Shown here piece after piece: positions 35,821 to 43,325 of a stretch of 57,585 bases of DNA; the first letter of the stretch is position 1, and every line of letters begins with the position of its first letter. The notes below the pieces were generated by a model that worked only from the letters and a program-made list of their open reading frames with translations, was not told the origin of the DNA and ran no database searches. The DNA lies in assembly GCA_964468435.1 (NCBI GenBank), contig CAYXVE010000033.1, positions 1 to 57,585 of the forward strand. The letters are read 5' to 3'. Position numbers and translations under genes: made by a program. The stretch is from JBCCTX01 sp964468435. Lineage in GTDB: Bacteria; Bacteroidota; Bacteroidia; J057.

Positions 35821-36522
35821 ATGAGTACGAATGGCAAGTTACTGGAATCATCCAACTTCCAAATTCAAATCAAAATCAGTGAAAGGCTTTATCTAAAAGA
35901 TCCTCAGGCTACCGAATTAGGGCAAAAAATTGTAGCTAGCAGTATTATTCTAATAGATAGGATGGGAGTTGAGCATTTTACATTCAAGAAACTATCGGAT
36001 GAGATTCATTCTACGGAAGCCTCTATTTACCGATACTTTGAAAACAAGCATAAGTTATTTCTGTATCTGTTTTCATGGTATTGGAACTGGTTGTCTTACA
36101 GATTGACTTTTGAAACTTACAAAGTCAAGGATGCTACTGAAAGACTTAAGATCGCTATTGGAATTTTTTGTCACACATTTACTCCAATATTTGCAAAACC
36201 CCAAATGGACCTAGAGGCTTTGCACAGAATCGTCGTCAGTGAATCTCCCAAAGCCTATCTGACCAAGGAAGTGGATACTGATAATAGAGCGGGTGCTTTC
36301 CTGAGTTATAAGCGTTTTTGCCGCCAAATAGCCGAAATCATTCGTGAAATGAATCCTGGATATCACTATCCTACATCCCTTATTTCTACAGCTGTGGAGA
36401 GTGCACACAATCAGAAATATTTTTCAGAACACCTTCCTTCGCTCACGGAAGTGAGCAATGGAGATAAAGAAGAGATTGAGGCTTTTCTTACTCATATGAT
36501 TTTTGCAGCAATTTCAGTTTGA
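35821..36522 (+). CDS. TetR/AcrR family transcriptional regulator
   Basis: The 233-residue protein has an N-terminal helix-turn-helix (about residues 38-85: KIVASSIILIDRMGVEHFTF, then KLSDEIHSTEASIYRYFENK) typical of TetR regulators. A helical ligand-binding domain follows. The N-terminal extension of about 35 residues is longer than usual. It is second in an operon with the ECF sigma factor gene and divergent from the ABC-HlyD-TolC operon. It likely represses the exporter or its own promoter through one of the palindromes between them. The ligand is unknown. The gene converges with the DUF418 gene 34 bp downstream. Confidence 0.85.
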   Translation: MSTNGKLLESSNFQIQIKISERLYLKDPQATELGQKIVASSIILIDRMGVEHFTFKKLSDEIHSTEASIYRYFENKHKLFLYLFSWYWNWLSYRLTFETYKVKDATERLKIAIGIFCHTFTPIFAKPQMDLEALHRIVVSESPKAYLTKEVDTDNRAGAFLSYKRFCRQIAEIIREMNPGYHYPTSLISTAVESAHNQKYFSEHLPSLTEVSNGDKEEIEAFLTHMIFAAISV

Positions 36523-36556
36523 GGTTAACCGCTTCAACTAGTGATTGCGCTATACC

Positions 36557-37822
36557 TTATTTTACGATTTTGAAGGGTTGTAACTTTTGGTAAGTTAAAG
36601 ATCTCCATAACCACTCCAGTGGTCCAAAACGAAAATGATTGAGCCAGAATTTTGACCATATTAACTGTAATCCTGCTACAACGAAGACAACCCATATCTG
36701 TTCTATCCGGTCAAACTGCCCAAATAATCCCAGACCATATCCATAAAAAAGCCCGGTACAAAGGATTGACTGTGTAGCATAATTGGTTAATGCCATTTTC
36801 CCTACTGCTTCCAGTCGCTTTTGGAGTCCATATAATTTCCCGGACTGGCAAAGCAGCATGATCATACAGATATACCCAAAGGCTACTCCCAAACTTCCCC
36901 AGTAATTGAACTCCTTGCCCCAAAAAAAGGAAAATTCAAACGTCCAACCTACCTGCTCATTTCTCATAATTCCGTAAATAATCAGTAACAGACCTGGGAC
37001 AAAAGAAATCAACAGTCCTTTCCTGTAAAATCCAATACTTTTTTTGGCTGAGAGAATCTCCCATTTGTAAAGAGCCATACCTACTAACATTAACCCTCCG
37101 GACCGCCAAAGGGAGAAAAATAGAAAAATTTGCGTCTGAAATATCCAAGCATATGCGGAATTTATACTGAATTGCTGAGCCAATGAACCTGCAAAGGCTT
37201 CTATTTCACGCTGTATTTCGTGAGTATCAGGATTCCAGGTAATCCTTGCACGTTCTAAATCCGCTTCAGACCAATAAGGCAGGGAGTCTACCAACATCGA
37301 AGTGGAAAATGTACTGATAGAAAGCATAAAAATTCCCATTACAAATAGCTTGTTTGATTGCAATTTTCTCAATGGAAACAACATCATACCTAGTACTGCA
37401 TAACTTACCAGAATGTCTCCAAACCAGATAAAATATGCATGCATCATACCTAAAATGAGTAACCAGAACATACGCCTGTAAAACAGACCTGAAGCGTTTC
37501 CCATATTAGATTCTGCTTTCTGTGTCCCTAATACAATTCCTGCTCCAAACAGGATGGAAAAAACAGCCATGAATTTAAGATGTGCAACTAAGTAACTGAA
37601 TCCCCAAATCCATTTGTGGATTCCCGTGAAATTTCCGTACACTGTAGGATTACTATATGCCGCCGTAGGCAGTGAATAGCTTTGTATATTCATGATCAGT
37701 ATGCCCAATACAGCAAAGCCTCTCAACAAGTCCAGAGAAGGTATTCGAGCTGTGTTTGAGGTCGGTTGGAGTTCTGTAAGGGACATGTGATCAGAAATTC
37801 GAATGTTGTCGGGTTCTGTCAA
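36557..37822 (-). CDS. DUF418 family integral membrane protein
   Basis: The 421-residue protein opens its membrane part with PSLDLLRGFAVLGILIMNIQ, the DUF418 signature, followed by about ten transmembrane helices, the internal FSILFGAGIVLG and the C-terminal GPLEWLWRSLTY motif. DUF418 proteins are inner-membrane proteins related to the acyltransferase-3/YeiB group; their function is not established. The start at 37822 leaves a polar leader of about 30 residues; an in-frame ATG at 37786 (MSLTELQ) would shorten it. It follows the DUF4846 gene by 24 bp on the same strand, so the two are probably co-transcribed. Confidence 0.85.
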   Translation of the reverse strand: MTEPDNIRISDHMSLTELQPTSNTARIPSLDLLRGFAVLGILIMNIQSYSLPTAAYSNPTVYGNFTGIHKWIWGFSYLVAHLKFMAVFSILFGAGIVLGTQKAESNMGNASGLFYRRMFWLLILGMMHAYFIWFGDILVSYAVLGMMLFPLRKLQSNKLFVMGIFMLSISTFSTSMLVDSLPYWSEADLERARITWNPDTHEIQREIEAFAGSLAQQFSINSAYAWIFQTQIFLFFSLWRSGGLMLVGMALYKWEILSAKKSIGFYRKGLLISFVPGLLLIIYGIMRNEQVGWTFEFSFFWGKEFNYWGSLGVAFGYICMIMLLCQSGKLYGLQKRLEAVGKMALTNYATQSILCTGLFYGYGLGLFGQFDRIEQIWVVFVVAGLQLIWSKFWLNHFRFGPLEWLWRSLTYQKLQPFKIVK

Positions 37823-37846
37823 ATTTAGGTGGTATGCAGTGTGAGT

Positions 37847-38737
37847 TTATTCAAACCTCTTCAAATCTGTCGAATAAAACCTCCACTCCGGAGTTTGAAT
37901 CACCTCATCTGAAGTCAATTCATACCAAGGACTGATATGATTGCCTGGATTCTCTAAAATCTGTATCTCCTGCGCGGGCATATAACTCTGAGCCAGCATA
38001 AATATTTTTCTACCTGTGTCTTTATGTTCTGCCATATCTACTACAATCACTGCATGGCCTGGAGAACCTCCTTGTATAAAGATATTACCCACCTGCATTT
38101 CATGAATAGAAACCGAAGGAAGCTCCTGGGAGAGTGAAAGGGTTCCTGCATACATAAAGATGGTTTCCAGGTATTTCCAGAAATCTTCATAGCTTTCTGA
38201 GGGTAGGCTTCGTTGATTCCAATAGGTGTTATTTCCTTCGACTACGATTCTTCTCCCTTTTCTCCATTCAGCATAATCGACCCGGAAGCCATTGGTGAAG
38301 TTGAAGTGGATATCATCGTATTGCTCTTGCTTCCAAAGGTATTCCGCCCGCAATCGCATCACAGCATCAGCACATTGGTGAAGATCCTTATTGCCTACAG
38401 GCAAGTCCACTACGGCGACATATACTCCGCGGTTGGGTTTGATCCTTCCGTTGTAATATTTTACCACTGCACCAGCAGGTTTAAGTGGTAATTGTCGCAG
38501 ATACGTGGCAAAAGAATTTTGGGAAACCGGAATTCTGGTATAACCTGGTGGAGTATGGAAGCGGGTATCAAGGGTCCTTCCTTGTGAATCTGTTAGAATT
38601 TCATCATCCGTTTCGGCTGTACTCATTTTTACCTGAGTATCAAACGCTTCATTATGCTGATGCTGACTATGAGAACAGTTCACCAGTAGAAAGGCGTGTA
38701 TCAGTAATGTAGTAACAGAGAATTTCAAGGATATCAA
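37847..38737 (-). CDS. DUF4846 family lipoprotein
   Basis: The 296-residue protein has a lipoprotein-type N-terminus (AFLLVNCSHSQ, candidate lipid-bearing Cys at residue 21). The DUF4846 body follows: PPGYTRIPVSQNSFATYLR, LPLKPAGAVV, VVDLPVGNKDLHQCADAVMR and PGHAVIVVDMA, near the C-terminus. DUF4846 is a Bacteroidota family of unknown activity. The Cys in HQCADA and the His in SPGHAVIV, with a downstream acidic residue, are reminiscent of papain-like folds, but this is only an impression. It is the first gene of a probable two-gene operon with DUF418. Confidence 0.82.
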   Translation of the reverse strand: MISLKFSVTTLLIHAFLLVNCSHSQHQHNEAFDTQVKMSTAETDDEILTDSQGRTLDTRFHTPPGYTRIPVSQNSFATYLRQLPLKPAGAVVKYYNGRIKPNRGVYVAVVDLPVGNKDLHQCADAVMRLRAEYLWKQEQYDDIHFNFTNGFRVDYAEWRKGRRIVVEGNNTYWNQRSLPSESYEDFWKYLETIFMYAGTLSLSQELPSVSIHEMQVGNIFIQGGSPGHAVIVVDMAEHKDTGRKIFMLAQSYMPAQEIQILENPGNHISPWYELTSDEVIQTPEWRFYSTDLKRFE

Positions 38738-39178
38738 TTAAATAATGCAACAGCATATCAAGTTATACAACTCACCAATAAAAGACTATTTCATTTCCGT
38801 TTTATTTATCTCCAAAGCGTTCGAGCGTCAGTACATAACCCATTATTGGCTCTCATGGAATCTACCCTGTAATTTTTCCTTCTTTCAAAGAGAGGTAGAT
38901 ATATTCATGTTTCAATTTAGCCCATTCTCTGATTCCATTGTTCCTTTTTGCAAAAGATGTGTTATCGATGTTATCCAAGTGTTATGTGCTCGCCACATGC
39001 GAGATACTGTATGGGATCATCCCATTGCGTCGATGGCGTATGGCTCAATGTAGTAGCGTAATCAACAATCCATGTATTTGTATGCAGGTTGTTGGTTAAA
39101 AAATATAGGTTTCGTTGAAAATGAAAAGCTGTATTTGCAATTTTAGCCTGTCAAAGTATTAGGTAAAAAATTCAATCT
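38738..39178. other. Intergenic region, 441 bp
   Basis: Divergent spacer between the DUF4846 and DUF202 genes. A 102-codon plus-strand frame (38745-39053) exists, but its composition and lack of motifs make it unlikely to be a gene. No terminator or clear promoter was identified. Confidence 0.45.
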
Positions 39179-39442
39179 ATGAGTGAAAATAACCAACTTA
39201 CCACCCGGGACTGGCTTGCGATAGAACGTACACGTCTTGCCAATGAGCGTACATTTCTGGCCTATTTCAGAACCACTATTGTATTTCTGGGATCAGGTAT
39301 CAGTATATTGGAAATCGAATTTTTCTCTGAGGTCAGGGTGCTGGGAATCGTCCTTACAGCCTTGTCGCCTGTGCTACTGATTATCGGTATTATGAGATTG
39401 CTCCATGTGAAAAAAAATATCAAAAAATACTATAAATCCTAA
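39179..39442 (+). CDS. DUF202 family small membrane protein
   Basis: The 87-residue protein matches DUF202: the amphipathic N-terminus LAIERTRLANERTFLAYFRT, with the conserved RT.LA.ERT.LA..RT pattern, then two transmembrane helices and a basic tail (HVKKNIKKYYKS). Family members are small inner-membrane proteins; in fungi a relative (Vtc1-like domain) belongs to the polyphosphate polymerase complex. No partner gene is evident here: the next gene downstream is over 600 bp away on the other strand. Confidence 0.87.
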   Translation: MSENNQLTTRDWLAIERTRLANERTFLAYFRTTIVFLGSGISILEIEFFSEVRVLGIVLTALSPVLLIIGIMRLLHVKKNIKKYYKS

Positions 39443-40061
39443 GATAGCTTGCTGCGACTCAGCAAAGCAAATTGACAATTCATTCGTATTTTTCTCGCTT
39501 TCATCCACTTTTTGAGGGCAGATCCAAAACATAAAGCCACTTTTGTTCATTCCAATAAATGGAAATACATTTTAGTATGGAAACACTATGTATCATATAG
39601 TTCATGCCAATAGAAATTTTTTTATTATGAAAAAGTGGCTTTTATTTATTGCTACGCTTTATATTTTGATGGCGCTATTTGCGTAGGAATACCTTGTATT
39701 TTGACTGACCTCATAGTACGGTCACTTTTAGAGCATAAGGTATAATTTCTTGTAAAAAATTTACCCACACCAGCTTTCACAATTGTGGGCTAGCATAGAT
39801 TCCGCGTTCGCCTACCAGTGTGGGGTCATTCTTCCCCCAAATTCTGGGAAACTGGGTAGAAAAATAAGGAAAGGAATAACAGGTTATTTCATGATATTGA
39901 TATTTTGACGTATTTAAACGCCATGATCAGCTAAAAGGTTGTTCTGACAATATTAAATAATTGTAAATAGTTTGTAACTCCCATTTTATAGCTCATAGCC
40001 TGAAGAGATCCCATGATATGGGTTATATCTGATGTAATGCAAGCCAGTGACCGGCTACTAG
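39443..40061. other. Intergenic region, 619 bp
   Basis: Convergent spacer between the DUF202 and Gfo/Idh/MocA genes. It contains a 19-codon plus-strand frame at 39627-39686 (MKKWLLFIA...MALFA) that looks like a signal peptide without a protein. There is also a short minus-strand open stretch near 39790-39890 (IWGKNDPTLVGERGIYASP) that might be a fragment of a lost gene. Neither is convincing. No terminator seen. Confidence 0.4.
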
Positions 40062-41486
40062 CTATGCCTCTAGCTTCCAACCTCCACGGTACTTGCGTTC
40101 CACATATTTATTGGCCGGCTTGAAATTGGTAATCTTCATGTTTTCACCATCCCATAAGAGCTTTTTACGACCGGGGAAATGAGGTCGACGTTTGTTAAGA
40201 CCCGATGCATGATTGAAGCTCAATACTGCCAGATTTCCCATTAATACTGTTTCAGTAAGGGGACCGGCAATGTCAAAGGATGAACTGGTATATGCTCCAT
40301 GGCCCTCTTTGCAGGCATTTACCCATTGTTGTTGATGCCCATCTGATCCACCATCTACAAATGGCATGGCGGGTTCAGGCAGGTCAATCTCTTTCATCAG
40401 ACTGGTAGGAAGTAATGTGGGTTTTCTTCCAAAAAGACCCGCCATAATTTTCCCCTCTGTACCCTCAAAAATGATTCCCCCGTCCCATTCTCCCATTTCC
40501 TCATCCGGTAGTAGTTCTGCCGGGCGCTTAGGTAGGATCCCCCCATCGTACCAGATCATCTCCACAGGCCCCATATTTTCACGTGCTGGAAACTGGATGT
40601 GAATTTTGGATGCAGTAGGATAACTATCAGGCGTCAGTGCCAGTTCAAAGAATCCAGACCAGACCGCTGCTACACTACATTCTACTGATACAGGATATCC
40701 CAATTTTAACGCACGAAAGGGAACATCCATGAAATGACATCCCATATCTCCTAAAGCACCTGTACCAAAATCTACCCATCCCCTCCATTTGGCAGGAATA
40801 TAGATGGGATTAAAATCCCTTTCTGGAGCTGTTCCCAACCATAGATCCCAGTTCAGTTCAGAAGGGATGGCATAATCTCCCTGGGGCGCCTGGATCCCCT
40901 GAGGCCATACTGGCCGGTTGGTCCAGACGTGTACAGTATGTACATCCCCGATCAGTCCTGACTGAACCCAGGTCTCTACATGTCGGGTATCATCCCCGCT
41001 ACTTCCCTGATTGCCCATCTGGGTGACTACCTGGTACTTTTTGGCAGCCTCCGTAAGGATACGTGCTTCATATATATCATGTGTAAGGGGTTTTTCTACA
41101 TATACGTGTTTACCACGCTTCATGGCATCAAGCGCCATGACAGCATGCATGTGATCAGGAGTGCTGACGATCACTGCATCTATATTGGCATCTTCCTGAT
41201 CCAACATCTCCCGGTAATCCTTGTAATAGGTAGCTTGATCCCACTTTTTTCTTGCCCTTTCAGCCATTCTGTTGTCCACATCACAGAGAGCGACTATGTT
41301 GCCACTTCCTTTATTGTAAGTATTGGTGATATTCACCCATCCTTTTCCACCGACGCCAATGGCTGCTACATTCAGTTTATCACTCGGTGCTGTATATCCA
41401 GGTCCACCCAATACATGGCGTGGGAGTATGGTAAGCATGCCTGCCGTAGCAACACTGGATGTGAGAAAGTCTCTTCTTTTCATCAT
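40062..41486 (-). CDS. Gfo/Idh/MocA family oxidoreductase, Tat-exported
   Basis: The 474-residue protein has a twin-arginine signal (KRRDFLTSSVATAG, ending HVLGG) and the NAD(P)-binding Rossmann start VAAIGVGGKGWVN. The family motif YVEKPLTHD carries the catalytic Lys. The C-terminal domain includes the DMGCHFMD region with a likely catalytic His. Secreted Gfo/Idh/MocA proteins with Tat signals are common in Bacteroidota and fold with their cofactor before export. The natural substrate is a sugar or sugar acid, not identifiable here. It lies 107 bp downstream of the Rieske gene terminator, as a separate unit. Confidence 0.88.
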   Translation of the reverse strand: MMKRRDFLTSSVATAGMLTILPRHVLGGPGYTAPSDKLNVAAIGVGGKGWVNITNTYNKGSGNIVALCDVDNRMAERARKKWDQATYYKDYREMLDQEDANIDAVIVSTPDHMHAVMALDAMKRGKHVYVEKPLTHDIYEARILTEAAKKYQVVTQMGNQGSSGDDTRHVETWVQSGLIGDVHTVHVWTNRPVWPQGIQAPQGDYAIPSELNWDLWLGTAPERDFNPIYIPAKWRGWVDFGTGALGDMGCHFMDVPFRALKLGYPVSVECSVAAVWSGFFELALTPDSYPTASKIHIQFPARENMGPVEMIWYDGGILPKRPAELLPDEEMGEWDGGIIFEGTEGKIMAGLFGRKPTLLPTSLMKEIDLPEPAMPFVDGGSDGHQQQWVNACKEGHGAYTSSSFDIAGPLTETVLMGNLAVLSFNHASGLNKRRPHFPGRKKLLWDGENMKITNFKPANKYVERKYRGGWKLEA

Positions 41487-41559
41487 ATGAATCCTGCTGT
41501 GTTCAATAATAAATTTACCCTGTTACTCATAAAATAAGAAACTTATCTCAAATAAATAA

Positions 41560-41586
41560 GCGGGCAAATCTGGCTTATTTGCCCGC
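41560..41586 (-). terminator. Rho-independent terminator of the Rieske gene
   Basis: Perfect 10-bp arms GCGGGCAAAT and ATTTGCCCGC with a 7-base loop. On the minus strand the stem begins about seven bases after the Rieske stop codon and is followed by a T-rich stretch (TTATTTATTTG). Confidence 0.8.
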
Positions 41587-41592
41587 CCTTAA

Positions 41593-42036
41593 TCAGATTG
41601 TGATCGTCACTTCATTATCTTCTACTGTAACAGACAATTTGTTTAACCCAGAAGTAGCTGGACCTTTCACAAGCGATCCATCCTTGTTGAACTCAGATCC
41701 ATGGCATTTACAACGCAATTTGTCATCGGCTTCTTCCCAATCCCTGTTGCAGCCCGAATGCGGACAAGCACTGGAAAACGCACTGATCGTGCCTCCTATA
41801 TTGACGATCAGAATATTCTCATTGGGATGCAATAACCATGCATCGTTATTATTGAGAATTGAAAAATCATTGGAGTTCAGGCTAAATGAAACGGTTTTGG
41901 CATTATTTCCCGGTGTAGTGGGGGTATTATCTGTCGGTTCGATCTCTTCTTCCTCACTACAACTCTGAAGCGATACTCCTAGAGAGGTTAACAGGGCAGC
42001 AGCGCCCATTTGCTGAATAAAGACTTTACGGTTCAT
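41593..42036 (-). CDS. Rieske [2Fe-2S] domain lipoprotein
   Basis: The 147-residue protein has a lipoprotein-like N-terminus (VFIQQMGAAALLTSLGVSLQSC, candidate lipid Cys26) and an acidic linker. The Rieske domain has cluster ligands in CPHSGC (C91, H93) and CKCHGSEF (C109, H112), with C96 and C111 able to form the disulfide typical of high-potential Rieske proteins. I start at the ATG at 42036, which gives the signal; the frame is open 33 codons further upstream. No cytochrome b partner is adjacent, so this is a single-gene electron carrier in the periplasm, probably for an oxidase or a secreted redox enzyme. A strong terminator follows it. Confidence 0.87.
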   Translation of the reverse strand: MNRKVFIQQMGAAALLTSLGVSLQSCSEEEEIEPTDNTPTTPGNNAKTVSFSLNSNDFSILNNNDAWLLHPNENILIVNIGGTISAFSSACPHSGCNRDWEEADDKLRCKCHGSEFNKDGSLVKGPATSGLNKLSVTVEDNEVTITI

Positions 42037-42177
42037 AGTTGGATTAATTTTATCTATAAACCTGTCTGCAATATCATTGTTGCTAATATTGAAATAAATC
42101 CCCTTTAATGGGGGTAAGTTGGGAGCTCTTGGCATTTTTTGTATTATTAGTTATACAATTATAGAGCTTCTTCACTT

Positions 42178-43110
42178 ATGAAAACAAATGCACTACCACA
42201 AGGGGTGATCGTTCCGTTAGTTACCCCTGTAGACTCTAGCTATTCACTGGACCAAGTAGCCACGCAAAATATTATACAGCATATCATTGATCATGACAAT
42301 GTACCCTTCTTATTGGGGACTACGGGAGAGTCTGCATCCCTATCGCTGGAAAAGAAATACGAACTAGTACAATTTGTATGTAAAGAGTTTGCTGGAAAAA
42401 CGATACTTTATGCAGGAATATCGGGAAACGCTGTAGAAGAATCTATTGCTGCTGCCAATCAATATGCAAAATGGGGCGTAGATTACGCTGTGGCGCATGT
42501 ACCTAGCTTTTTTACACTTTCTCCCCTCGAAATGCAACATTATTTTGAATATCTGGCTGATCGTATATCCATCCCTTTGATCGTATACAATATACCCATT
42601 GTCACACATCATTCCGTTCCACTAGGTGTGGTAGCCACGTTGAGTCAACATCCCAATATCGTAGGATTGAAGGACTCAGAAAATGATCCGTTTCGTTGGG
42701 AACAAGTGCTCAAAACCTGGGGCAATTCTGAGAATTTTTCCATACTGGTAGGTGTCAGCCATATGATGTTACCAGGCTTGTTGGAGGGTGCTCATGGGAT
42801 CGTTCCCAGTGCCGGTAATATCGACCCTAAAACGCATATCCAGATGTACCGTCATGCTTTGAATCAGGATAAAAAAGAAGCTGAGTACTATTTTGAGATT
42901 GCAGAGGCTGTCACTCAGCTTTATACAAATCAACCTGCTCTCGGACACTCACTATTTGCACTGAAAGTTCTGATGCACCGCATTGGCCTGTGCCAGGCCA
43001 GAGTACTTCCTCCAATTGGAAAATTGACTGAAGGCGATGTAGCCATTCTGATCAAGGATTTTGAGGCCTTACTAAAGCGGTATGAACTTAGCCTGTTAGG
43101 AAGTATTTGA
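42178..43110 (+). CDS. Dihydrodipicolinate synthase/N-acetylneuraminate lyase family aldolase
   Basis: The 310-residue protein is a class I aldolase of the DapA/NanA family: GTTGESASLS (pyruvate-binding GTTGE), the Tyr in IVYNIP and the Schiff-base Lys165 in VGLKDSEND. It catalyses condensation or cleavage using pyruvate. Sequence alone does not separate dihydrodipicolinate synthase from sugar-acid lyases. The absence of lysine-pathway neighbours and the nearby Gfo/Idh/MocA gene favour a sugar-acid role. It is transcribed divergently from the Rieske gene and stands as a single gene. Confidence 0.85.
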   Translation: MKTNALPQGVIVPLVTPVDSSYSLDQVATQNIIQHIIDHDNVPFLLGTTGESASLSLEKKYELVQFVCKEFAGKTILYAGISGNAVEESIAAANQYAKWGVDYAVAHVPSFFTLSPLEMQHYFEYLADRISIPLIVYNIPIVTHHSVPLGVVATLSQHPNIVGLKDSENDPFRWEQVLKTWGNSENFSILVGVSHMMLPGLLEGAHGIVPSAGNIDPKTHIQMYRHALNQDKKEAEYYFEIAEAVTQLYTNQPALGHSLFALKVLMHRIGLCQARVLPPIGKLTEGDVAILIKDFEALLKRYELSLLGSI

Positions 43111-43325
43111 TCTCGATAATAAATGGATATTATTCCACTTTCCAAAAGGGCTGCCTAGGGGTTAAGATCTCGTATTTCAGGAGTAGAATGATCCTGACAT
43201 AAGGGATCTTTGATTATCTTAAAAGAATGTTTTTTGACCATAAAACTTTCGCTTCATATTGTCTTCAAATTCTATGTGTACTTTACTATTATTCAACATA
43301 CAAGTGTATACTCTCTCAACCCTAA

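Noticed and set aside
38745..39053. 102-codon plus-strand frame upstream of DUF202
   Set aside because: It has no family motifs, an odd composition and no credible promoter or coupling, and it falls in a normal divergent spacer.
39790..39890. Minus-strand stretch IWGKNDPTLVGERGIYASP as a transposase fragment
   Set aside because: The resemblance to IS3-type sequences is limited to a few residues, and no inverted repeats or further transposase sequence is nearby.
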